From Phoenix dactylifera (lineage: Eukaryota > Streptophyta > Magnoliopsida > Arecales > Arecaceae), in NCBI RefSeq assembly GCF_009389715.1, contig NC_052400.1, forward strand, positions 2,728,001 to 2,792,000: a stretch of 64,000 nucleotides of DNA. Direction: 5' to 3'. The position numbers and the translations under genes are program-made. Under the pieces are notes generated by a model. That model was given only the letters and a program-made list of their open reading frames with translations. It searched no databases and was not told the DNA's origin. Shown here piece after piece: positions 1-23,971 of the stretch; the stretch's first letter is position 1, and each line of letters starts with the position of its first letter.

Positions 1-652
1 GAACGAGGAAAAGGGTCCGTTCCCCCAATTCTCCTCAAAGCCAACCCAAAGTGGGTTTTTTTGAATGGGTTTATACCCTTGGGATTTAAGGGTGGGTGGT
101 TTGTCCTCAAACTGACTGAAGTCGCTTCCCAAAAGTGTCCACCGTTAGATAGATTTATTGTCCTGAATAACTTGTCCGCAGGAACAATGTACTTAAACTG
201 TATCTCCCAAGAATAACCAGTTAGATGCATCGATCTGAGCCGTCCGATCGATACGTTCCCTCTCGGTTGTATTGTGAGATTGAGCAGATGTATGTTTGAG
301 CATCCATGAATTTTGATTGGTGAAATAGTAAATATCAAGCCAATCGATGCATTAATATGTTGATCCGAAGTTTTAGAGTATCCTGGAAGTTTCGAGAATA
401 AGATTTATTTAATGGATGGCTCAGATTGGAAATCTTGTTTATTGATGACAATTCGAAAGCTGAAAGACACCTACATTGTACTACGAAGCGCCGTTTCGAT
501 TCATTAATTATCTTGTAAATAAGTTGAATTTGGGCTGTATTCATGCAAGATTCTGAACCAAGCCTAACAAGGTAAGCATTGTTTGCGGTATTATACCATA
601 TTTACTTTTAGCAGGTTAATTAAGTTTCTATTCTTGAGCAATATAGGTTCGA

Positions 653-1120
653 TAAGTTTGAAATCTAGTTTTGGTAGCAATACATGCAATAATAGTTACA
701 AACTTACTGTTACTTGGATGTGTGATCTCTTGTTTTGAGTTTTGTCATATTTAGTTTGACTATAGTTTTAAATAGAACTACCTTGTGACAGTGAAACTAT
801 CAAATTTATATATATGTTTCATGTTAGTAATTCTGTTATTTTTTTTATATTTTTAATGGATCACTACCCATAGATCTTGTACAGTTTTATTAAGTTTCAA
901 ATCTAGTTTTAGTAATCCATATATTTTTAATAATACTTACAAACTTATTGTTACTTGGATATGTGATCTCTTGTTTTGATTATTGTCATATTTAGTTTGC
1001 CTGTCGTTTTAAATAGAACTATCTTGTGAGAGTGAAACTACCAAATTTATGTATATGTTTCATGTTAGCAATTTTTTTTTCATATTTTTAATGGATCACT
1101 AACCATATATCTTGTACCCC
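653..1120. repeat. Two-copy direct repeat, period about 241 bp
   Basis: The block starting with AAATCTAGTTTTGGTAGCAA near 660 is repeated from about 900. Shared landmarks such as TACTTGGATGTGTGATCTC (711 and 952, one change), TTTAAATAGAACTA and AATGGATCACTA occur in the same order in both copies. Substitutions and small indels mark it as an old tandem duplication. Confidence 0.8.
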
Positions 1121-4100
1121 CATCGAGCATTGTTTAACTCGAGGCAAGATCTCTAACTTTGGCCAACATCTACAATATCATACAACTTGTTGAGATGGAG
1201 ATATCAGGAACCATATCACACAATGTTTGCATTTTAATTTGTTGAGCCTTTATAGAAAGAAGTTGTATGATATAGCAACACTAAAAGCTTCAACCATAGT
1301 CCGAAAAAGAAGAGTTTTCCTTCTTTCCTGATAGGAAGAAATAGTGGCAGATCATTCACAATGCCATACCAAATAGACTGATCATTACTTTCGACTTCTT
1401 GTAGAAATTCATCGACATGAACCGATGATAGTTCTAATACCTTCTAAATTCTCACATAGTGAAGTTATTCCTTATTGAAGAATGATAAATTTATGACTTA
1501 AAAGGACAGAGATACAGAAGGAAAAAGCTTTTTCTCCCTATAAAACCTCCCTGAAACAGCTGCGACTTGTGGTTTTTTTGTGAACCACCAAGGGCAAAGT
1601 TGATTTTTTATCCTCAACTGAAGCAAACTTGAAACCCCTTTTGTATCACACTGAAACCCCACTTCAAAATCTATCTGGAAAGCGCTCTTACATAATACCT
1701 CCATAAATACTGTAAAACAGAATATGCTCCATCCCCATTTGAATTCTAGAAGACACTTTCCTCGAACTGCTTACTAAGATAGCCCCCCAAAGAATAATGT
1801 TCTTCTAACCTGAAATAATCCAAGAATCAAGACCTCAAACCACATAGACAAGATTCTTAGATTACACCATTTACTCCTCAATGTATACCATCTTATGTTT
1901 CAACAATAGCAGGACTCGAAATATATTCTGATAATAAACTTTGAATTTCATGCAATATAAGATCCATGCCTTTCAAGGAGATACTGTCATAAACATCCAT
2001 GCTTATTCTAGCATTGTGGCATTTACCTAAAGTTATCATGGTTTGCTAAAATCTAATCTAACTGGCACTTTGGCTGAACTTGGAACCAAATAAATAATGA
2101 GCAAGAACTTATAATTGTTTTTATACTAAGACACATAACCTCGTGTGTGATGTATAAGCCAAAATCAGAATTGATAGCAACAAACAAAAATGATGACAAC
2201 TATTAAGTCAAGAAAAGCAACCGTATACGTAGTTATATCGGTTCGGTGGTACCATGAACTATGGCAGTCAAAATTGAAAAAAAGATAGCTTCAAGGGAGA
2301 TAAAAAGTTAATTCTATGGAATCATCACAGCTCTGACTGTGGAAATTTCATGACTTGGTAGATGGCAAAGACAGCTTCTTAAACATGTCCTCTATTGTCA
2401 TCTGAATTTGAATGATTGAATATGCAAATCACTAGAATTTCAACTTCATTCATTTTGGAGAAATGTGAACTATAATGACACTAAAATCATTAAAGAATCC
2501 TTACATCCACAGATTACAGAAGAAACAAATTTATCTTGATTATGCGATGTCAATAATAGTGTATAGTCAGGAGATAAAGAATTCAGTAAGATGTCCTATC
2601 GTATTACCATAAGTAACTACTCCCCCTTTCTGGTAAATATACATTAGTTGGAAGATCTGTGTTTTTAGCGAAAAAAAAAAAAGGATCTGTGTTCTGTTAT
2701 GAAAAAAGTGCATATCATAGATTTGGTGGCCATACTCTGGGTTTTATGCAACTTGGAAGCATCTGAAGTTACGATACCTTGTGTAGAAAGAGTGAATACA
2801 GACCTGAAACAAAACCAAGAAAATGCCTTCCTAAGTAATATTCCCAGTAAACATCAAACATTGACTTAAATCACTCAAAATCCAACTTCAGAATGCAAGA
2901 AATTGTGTGTATGTGTGTATAAGCATATTCTCCGATCCATCTTTCATACACCCACGTTGTCTGAAGTCTGAACTGAAATCCATGACAAGTGGAACCAAAA
3001 AGATAGATCTGAAGTGGGTTAGTCACAGTATCTCTTCAAACGCCGAAGGACTCCTTTGAAACCTTATTTTTATAGCTGAACTCAAGAGAAGGTATCTTTG
3101 AGCTTAGTGAAATATGAACTGCTAGGGTTATTGGAGATGCATTGCCTCAATAAAAGCCTTCATTGTAAACAACATTGTATATCCCTACTCCTTCATTGCA
3201 GGATTTACTAACTACCGGCTGTATCATTGGCTTGGCTGCTCAAGTGAATCATGGAACATTAGGAAACTCTTCATCTACTTTTTTCATGATGCTGCTGCCA
3301 TAAATTTCATGCATAATAAATTAAAGCTTAATGAATTACTGAACAAACCATAAACTTCTGTAAGGTATCTTGCACCTTAATGGAAGATTTGTCTTGTTGC
3401 ATATTTAAGAGGTTGGAAATGGAAGGCATTGTTCCATGAGGATGTCTAAAAGATCATGATGGAAGAGAGCCATGAAAGTGAAAACAGCCAAATTTGAAGT
3501 CTTGGTGTTAAAAATATTCATGCAAGACAAGGCTCCTATGAGAGAATGCACAGATATTTAGACTCCAGGGGGTTATCGGCTAGCCAATCAAACATCATGT
3601 CCTCCTTGAAGGATGCTGGTAGGTATGGCCAGAATACAATAAGAGTACTATAGAAAATGCAGGATAATATGCACATTTTTCCGGCCAACAGGACTTATCT
3701 CAGCTGGTTGGCACTCTCTCTCCTTAGGGTAGATCTCACATACTCAGCTCAGGATGGTGACATTCCCACCATATTGCTCAAAAAATCAAAAGAAAAAAGA
3801 AAATAAAAGAAAGAAAATGCACTCATTATCATGACTTCTTTTTACCATCAACTACAAAAAAATTCATTGACTAATTGAGAAAACTTAAGATGGAACAACG
3901 AACCTTCTTATAGTTAGAGGATAACCTTTGATCATTAGGGAGGACTTGTAGATTTAACAGCACGGTGAACCTGTTGTATATCTAAGTTCAACGGAATCAG
4001 CAGTAGAATTACTTTCGATGCAGGAAACTAATAAAGAGGCAAACTCAGCATCATAACATGGAGTACAGACTCAGCTACTGCTGGTAGTTCCTGGTCCACC

Positions 4101-6228
4101 TACCGTCAGCCAATAGCTAGAGATACTGGGTATGAGGCTTTATTACTGAAAACACACTTTTGTTAGTATTCAAATATTTTCTTTTTAATTATAATTGAAT
4201 ATGACCAGGTGTTTAGTCTTGGACACATCTTGTCAATCTATAAGCAAAACCTACCTAAGATTAGTTGCATCCTGTTCTCCTGTTCAAGAATCTCCCAGTT
4301 ACTTTATTCACAAATCAAAGGTCATCTGAAGCATCTGATACTAAGAAGTCCTAGAGCTCATGGGATCTCTGTTCTTCTACGCATTGAGAAATGCATTTGG
4401 AATGCCACCATCTGAAAACCAACATGCATTAGTCATGTTGCCAGATATTACAGCTATAAGATTCCTCGACAGCTAAGTTTCTCCTCTGAGTTGATGAATG
4501 GCGGCATCATTCATTTGACTATGAACAACAGAAACAATTAGCTAGAGTAAGCACATCAGCTGTCAAAAGTGGATCGACAGACTCCATCATCATAAATAGA
4601 GATAGATAGATGTGATTCATTCCAAATAATGTTGAGATTGTACAATACCTTATCTCCAGGGACTGTCAGTGAAAAAAAAAATGCGATGCCACTTAACACA
4701 TTGATTGAAACATCGTCTTTTCATGATGCTCATGACTATTTTGATAACTAGCTGTGCTTGCAAAATAAAGATAGGAGTCATCTCGTCATAAGGAACCAGA
4801 TGGACATTAGTGCAGAGTCATGGGGAGTCTTCATGCATGACTTTGGTATATGCACAGAACATGGTTTATTCGCACTCAGATTATTCAAATAACTGTTTTC
4901 TTTTATCAATTAAATTTTGTGAAAAGGTTATTGCAAAGAGCAGATCGAGTTCGGCATTTGTTTTGAGTTGAAGAATACCAAAATGCTCTTGACAAAATAT
5001 CTGGCATAAAAGGATAACAAGCAGAGCATCGGTAGCATAGTTGGAACTTGGGAAGCTTGTGAATATATGCAGAAATCGTAGTCTCTTCTCTCTGCAATAA
5101 CTCCTACCAAAGTTCAGACAACTGTAGTAGTATTGTTTACTTCTAAAAATGTAAAAAAGAAACAAAAAAGAAAAACTAGGTAGCATGGAATTTTATATTG
5201 AAAAAGAGTTAAGGAAAATAGTTTGTGATTAGAAGAATGTGATATACTGAAGCAAACTAATAAAAGCAGAAGATAATACTAGAGTTTAATAGTCTAGAAG
5301 AAATATTTTTTCGCCCTAGAATAATCTAATGTTGCAATTTTGAGAAAAAGCCACCATTTTTATTCTTGTGGGGAAGGCATCCTCACGGTAACCACAAAAG
5401 CTTCCAGTTAATGGTTTTTCTCACAGGAAATACTGTAACTGTTGGTGGTTTTGAGAACGAGCACTTGAGATTAACCTCATTTTTAGTTTTTCGCATTTCA
5501 ATGATACTTACATTAAAATGAGGATAAATGCAAACCATTCAGGAGGTTCGTGATATTGCAAGAACTAGGAATGCATGTGATTGAACTAAGGTAATCAAAA
5601 TTCCGGTTAAAAATGGTAGAAAGCAGTAAAAGCTGCACTAGGAATGCAGAAATGATAGAATGAACCCAAATATTCATATCATTTACAATTTATATAAAGA
5701 AACTTGACCTTATAGGAGGTGTTAATTCTAAACCAATGAGAAAGCTTACTTTCTGCTAACTACTATCTATGGATATCATATTAGCATCAAACCTTTTGAA
5801 ATTTAGCTGGGAAATTTGAGAAGGACATGAGTGCAGTATTACAGATACTTGATGATAAATAAAATTCAATTATATTGATCGCTACTACCAATTGAGTGCA
5901 TTTATAAAAAGCATGTAGTATTAGAAGAAATATTGGTAATCTCAAGCTTAGCAAGGATGCTGCAGCTAAAGAAATGTATGGAAGCAAGAAAGCAACATAG
6001 TATGCTGGCTGAAATGTGGGCTTATATTAGGTGGGTGGCAATTAGATTCAGTGATTATAAATCGTAATTGTATGACATAATTGCTTAAAACCGTAGAGTA
6101 AAATCAACAACTAGATTTTACAACATTGGTTTCCTCGGGCTTCCCCAGAAAGAAAAGTTAATTGCAGGATATAAAAGCTTTGCTCTTAGTTGATGCCAAC
6201 TCATACTTCACAGACAAAAGTTAAAAGG

Positions 6229-6261
<33 letters not shown>
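6229..6261. repeat. CT dinucleotide microsatellite
   Basis: About 16 uninterrupted CT units, followed at once by a GGGGGCCCC block. Confidence 0.95.
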
Positions 6262-6263
<2 letters not shown>

Positions 6264-6451
6264 GGGCCCCTCACCACCCCCTCCGCGCCCGTGCGTGCAT
6301 GTGTGCACACCTTGGGATAAACTTTCTTTTTTATGCACATAAGTAGGTGAACTCATCTATCTTTCGCGCTGTTTATGTAGAAAAACAATCTTAAGGGCGC
6401 TCATCTTAATGCTATCCATTGTTGGTGCTTATAGATATATGGAAGATCCTA

Positions 6452-6522
6452 CACGCACACATACGTGTGCATGGATCATGCACACGTGCATGCAAGCATG
6501 TGCAAGCGTGCGAACGTGCGTG
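6452..6522. repeat. GT/CA-rich alternating purine-pyrimidine tract
   Basis: Roughly 70 bp made almost only of CA, TG, CG and CATG steps (for example CACACGTGCATGCAAGCATG), ending in a short GA run. The alternation is of the kind able to adopt Z-DNA. It looks like a decayed compound microsatellite. Confidence 0.6.
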
Positions 6523-7805
6523 CAGAGAGAGAGAATTTCTTTTGAAAGAAAGCCTTGCTTGCATAGTTCGAAAGTTCTTTTTACTGCATGGATGAACAAC
6601 GCAAGGTTTTACTAATAGAAACCATTATCCAACCTCCTTCATGCAAACTTTAACCAATGAAAAGAGGTTCGCTTAGTTGCTGATCGGGATCGAGCAGTGA
6701 ACGCACACGTAGCATAGGGGGGGCCATGGCTAATCCATGAGTAGCACGCACCCCAAGAGCTCCAATAGCGGCTTTCGTTGGAAATCCATTTATTCAAGGT
6801 CATCCCCTTTTTTTACATCCCCATGCCATCATATAGGAGGGATATGGGGGCACAAAATAAAAAGGAAAGAATGGGATGGGTTGATATGGGTATGGTAGAA
6901 AAATTGACTCACTATCATGACTTTCATTAGCAAACTTCTCGACGAAAACTATTCTTTCCTTTCCAGCTTGCAGTCAAAGAGAGCAGAGATTGGAACAATC
7001 CCTAATCGAGGTAACAAAAAAGCCAACTCCAATGCCAGCTATCAATTTGAAGGAGATGCAGGAAATGAAATTTTTAGTGCTTCTCAAGATTAAGGTCCCC
7101 TAGCTACTTGAAAACTTTATAAAAATTGTCTATATTGAAAGGGTTGACATTGATTTAGTGCTTTGTTTATATATATTAGCAGGCAGGAGATACAAGTTGC
7201 TAGGATAGTCTGAAAACATGTCAACTTTTAAGGTTTGGGAGAAGATAGAACTGAACCAGTTGGACGGATGAATTAAATTAAGAGCTCATAAAGAAATCAC
7301 ACGAGTCCCCTCTTCCTTACTATATTCATTTGCTCATGATTTACACACAGAAAAGTTTCCAATAAACTATATAGCATCGAGCAATAATGCGGCATTAATT
7401 CAATTAAATATTTAGATTTACTTCAGATGGATGCATCATGAAAATAAGAGTTTTGCGCAAAAAGATACTTTATTAGTAGTGTAGAATGTTGTGTTCTAAT
7501 TAGTAGGTTTTCTTCTCATGGACCTGATAGGTACTTAAAACTATTTCACATTTTCACTTCATAAAATTTCACACCTTCACTCAGACACATCAGCATGTTA
7601 TTCAAGTAATACAATATACACACAACAATGTGCAGAGCATTTTATAATTGATCATGGTGGCAATATAACATCAACAGTCAATTCAATCAGAAAACTCAAA
7701 TCTCAGGGAAATTATAACAAATGTACGCTGCACGAAATTTTCCATCAGCTTCTCAAAACAACATATAGTTACACTAATCGGTATCAAAGCAATAAAGATG
7801 CCTCC

Positions 7806-7956
7806 CGTATTCAGTTATTACCACCATGTAAGACTCCCAATCAGGACATTAATACAAAAACAAAAAGCTATAAAGCATCCTCAGCGCCTTCCGTAATCGG
7901 TTATTACCACCGTGCAACACTCCCAAATCAGGGATATTAATACAGAAACAGGGAAA
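7806..7956. repeat. 86-bp tandem duplication just past the ADCS stop
   Basis: TTATTACCACCATG at 7815 and TTATTACCACCGTG at 7901 anchor two copies that also share the ACTCCCAATCAGGA and ATTAATACA blocks. The duplication lies 80-230 bp beyond the ADCS stop codon, so it probably falls in the 3' UTR of that minus-strand gene. Confidence 0.75.
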
Positions 7957-8033
7957 AGAATCAATTAAATACTTGCTAACACTTATTGAATGTAAGATAT
8001 CTTGTGATAGTTGTATTATGCCCCAGCACCACG

Positions 8034-20689
<12,656 letters not shown>

Positions 20690-20728
20690 CGTTCCCTTCG
20701 TGTTCTTGTTCCTTCCAACGGTTGGAAA

Positions 20729-20736
20729 TATATATA
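20729..20736 (-). promoter_or_regulatory. Possible TATA box of ADCS
   Basis: The minus strand reads CTTATATATATTTCC about 40 bp before the ATG. If used, the 5' UTR would be only about 10-15 nt, so this is a weak call. The space between the ATG and the upstream LINE relic is about 250 bp. Confidence 0.3.
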
Positions 20737-20939
20737 AGAGAGGGAAGCGAGAAGTTGGAGAGGAGGCGGAGGCGGACAAGTCGCAGGGGAGCGCGAGCCG
20801 GCCCTCTCTATATTCGTCGAGTTGGGAGTTCCGGTGTTCGCGCAGGGAATGTATTGTTATCGTGGAGCCAAGATAGAGACAGGAGTGGGATAGCGTTGCC
20901 TTGGAATGCGGAACGGTGCCTTGGCGCTCTAGGGCAAGC

Positions 20940-22045
20940 GTCAGCCGCGCATCCACATGGATTTTTCCATAGCCTTGATAACCATCAAGGAGTTCCGCAT
21001 AGAGGCCTTGGACATTGAATAGGAGTTCACTACCAAATCTATACCCACTTGTGGGATATGTATGCCGCCTTTTGGACAGTCTCGACTCTTTCTGGGTCGC
21101 GGACTGAGTCACCTCCTCCGTAGCTCATCACTTCGCAGTTTTCTTATGGGATGGCACTAGCCCCATTCCGCAAGGTCTCGATCGTGTTTTGTTTTCTGAT
21201 TGCTCGTGGCGTACCCACATCTATGTGTAGTGAGATGCCAGTTTACCCAAAAAAAAAAACATTGAATAGAATGTCTCCTGGGCAATCATAATATTATCAG
21301 ATACATTCCTTTCAGGCACAAAATCTCATTGTTCATCTAACATCAGATTCTGCACTAAAGGCTTCTTATGATTAACAATAATTTTTGCAACTAGAGAGTA
21401 GCACGAAGGCCGATGGGGCGATGGTCTTTGACTTCTCCGAGAGAGTCCTCCTTAGGAATCAAAACAATATGAGAACGTTTCCACCACATTTGAGTTGTTC
21501 TGAAAATTTCTTGAATTGTTGCAAGATCATTGGACTTCACTATAGACCAAAAAGATTCATAAAACAATGGCTGGAAACCATCAGAGGCCCTATAAGATGG
21601 AAGTTGAGAAAGTGCCAATTTAATCTCTTCAACTGAGATTTCCTTAACAAGATAATCATTTAATCTAGATTGCACCAATTGTCACCAAAGAAATTTAAAA
21701 TAATTATTGATATGTCTGATTCATCCTCAGTCAACTCCCCATCAGGTCTCATAGTGGAGTTAATTTTATTTTTCCGTCTGCGAATAACAGCAGAGAAGTG
21801 GAAGAATAGTGCATTAGAATCCCTCTCCAAGCCATCGGATGTGGGACTTTTGGTGCTAGTAAATCTTTTGAAGCATCAAAACTTTATTATATTCTGAAAA
21901 TCTTTCTAGAGAGGGCAATTAGCAGCTGATGAAGTTTCTAAATTCCAAAACCTCTTTCGTTTGTCTGAATTGTTACCCCTCCAGTTTCTCCTGATTGAAA
22001 TAGATAACATTGAAATCTCCTATTAATAGAATCATATCTATAAGA
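20940..22045 (-). mobile_element. Decayed L1-type LINE (endonuclease end and reverse transcriptase), interrupted
   Basis: Minus-strand translation gives LINE landmarks in order. LLIGDFN (about 22009-22025) belongs to the endonuclease. RDSNALFFHFSAVIRRRKNK (about 21770-21830) is the usual linker before the RT. The RT start includes EEIKLALSQLPSYRASDGF, then LIPKED and VKDHRPIGL (21391-21678). After a frameshift come KIIVNHKKPLVQNL and PERNVSDNIMIAQE (about 21280-21370). Past the nested insertion, [11 protein letters not shown] (about 20975-21008) matches the position of the first RT aspartate block, but the aspartates are lost. Stops, frameshifts and a deletion between endonuclease and RT show it is dead. 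Confidence 0.85.
21024..21269 (+). mobile_element. Short poly(A) retroposon with 11-bp target duplication
   Basis: ACATTGAATAG occurs at 21013-21023 and again at 21259-21269, right after an A run (21249-21259). Between them lie about 235 bp ending GATGCCAGTTTACCC plus poly(A). On both sides the minus-strand LINE reading resumes (ETFYSMS then [11 protein letters not shown]), so the insertion split an existing LINE relic. I saw no clear pol III A/B boxes. A 5'-truncated LINE copy is therefore as likely as a SINE. Confidence 0.8.
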
Positions 22046-23971
22046 TTTACATTGTGGAATCATATTTTGGTAAAGTCATTCGACTAATGTTTTTCGTGCC
22101 TAGAAGGAAGATGTTATTGTGATATCAGTTTCAATCCACTAACATGATAATATAGCTTAGTTGAATCAATGAATCTTATTGAACATATTCATCATGCTCC
22201 TTAAGAATCATACCAATAAGAGTTACATTTTAGAAACTAAATTTCACGGCATCTCGTTGGGTCCACCGTGACACACTTTTTGAAATGTCAACAAAAAATT
22301 GTAGGCATTCGGCATGAGCATCATTAGAGGTGGTTGTTTACATAAAGTCTCACTCATTGCTTCCACTCACCTACTTATTTTTTTTAAAAAAGGTAGTGCT
22401 ATTCTAGTTCAAGCATTTTCGATCGTTGTATGGTACTACCAAGCTGAACTAGAGGATACGTTTCGGATCATCCAACCAAATTTCTTGTAACTACACTATA
22501 CTCCTTGCAAGCTTTTATTACATTGATTTGCCTCTTGTTAAGCCATCTCTTGATGTGCCAATCATCAGGACATCCCAACAAAAGATCTCGGATTCAGATG
22601 AGTTTTGTAAAGGCTCGGATCGCAGGCAAATACTCTCAGAGGATTTATGAAGTTATTATAGTGGAGAATATGATAGTAGCATAGTTTATTTTAGTTATGA
22701 TTAAGGTTGTCGTCATGACAAGTTAGGGCGATGAAGAAAAGCGGATATTTAAACTAACTTTGGTGGTAAGTAGTATCCTGCACCAATCATCAACTGCTAT
22801 ATAAAGTAACCGGATAGGGGATTTATAACAATAACTCTTTTTGTGCTTGTTTTGTGAAATTTTCTTCTAATCAATATCTCTTTTAAACTTTTGATGCCAT
22901 TGTTTCTTTGATATAGTTATCTGGTGATTGCAATTCTGAACTTCTAAACCTTATTATGAATATATTGTAAACAATTTTTACCGCAAAGTATGATAGCTCG
23001 AAATAAAAAAAGAAAAGGCAATGATAAGAATGCAAATGGTCAAGTCATAATAAACTAGATTATGAGTCATTTTTTTGGTGAGCCTGGATCACAAGTTACT
23101 GACTTAACCAATAATCGAAAGCCAAGCTTTGACATGTTATGAAACACATCATGTTGCTCAAATGCAAATGGGAAAGAGAATGTTAGAGAGAGAGGATGGA
23201 AGTAGTGAAATGTTAGGAGAGGGGAGAAAAAGCTGACATTGATGACACCCAACTAACCATTGTAACTGGGACATAAGTTAACCTACGCTTGCAGGAACAT
23301 AAATATATTAAATTGTTATCTTTTAAATCAACATTGTTTTCAGAATTGGCTTTGATAGTTCAAGGAAAATCCATCTGTATCTTATGAGAATGACTGGAAA
23401 TCAATATTAGGAAATTTCTTCAACATTTTAGGTCTGATTCCAAGAGAAAACCTGTTAACAAGGTTGCCCTGCAGATTGGTTACTCCCTAAAATTGACCTT
23501 GTTGAGATCCACCCCTTTTTCATTGTTTTCTGACTTTCAGATATCACATTCAGACAAAAATAAACAAGCCGTATCTATCACAGATCCAACAACCCCGCTG
23601 CTCAATTGGATGGCGCAGGGGCGAATTTGTGTTTGACCCGTCTCTCGATATTGGTTTTTGTTTTTCCCATGGGAGATCACATGAGATCTAGAGCAGTGGG
23701 ATGTAATGGATACAACCTCTTCCCAAAGAAATTAAAGAAAAAAAAAAGTAAACTTAAGTTGAAGTTTTAAGAATAATCAAAGGCAAAATTTACTGAATTT
23801 AATTATTTTCTCTGACATTCACTTCAAAGTTCAAACCTCCCATTTGGTGGCTCTCAAATTCATCAAAGAGCCTCTCTCTTTCTCTCTATTCTATCCATAT
23901 TCAAAAGTTTCAGCAAGAAGAATTTCACAAGCCTGAACAAAAGTACTGTATTCCTCCAAGAACTCATGAAT
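22046..23971. other. Spacer between LINE relic and CIA2, no gene recognised
   Basis: AT-rich sequence without a supported open frame. The right end holds the 3' UTR of the minus-strand CIA2-type gene. Confidence 0.5.

Larger units (their letters stand above)
1..7800. other. Spacer downstream of ADCS, no gene recognised
   Basis: AT-rich sequence with only short open frames that lack codon bias, recognisable motifs or convincing splice structure. It holds a two-copy direct repeat near its left end, a CT microsatellite at about 6230 and a GT/CA-rich alternating tract at about 6450-6520. An unrecognised non-coding RNA or the far end of a neighbouring gene cannot be excluded from sequence alone. 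Confidence 0.5.

Noticed and set aside
20690-21112. In-frame upstream extension of ADCS exon 1 by 141 codons
   Set aside because: The extension reads through a retroposon boundary and LINE-derived DNA. The ATG at 20689 gives a typical plastid transit peptide and a normal total length.
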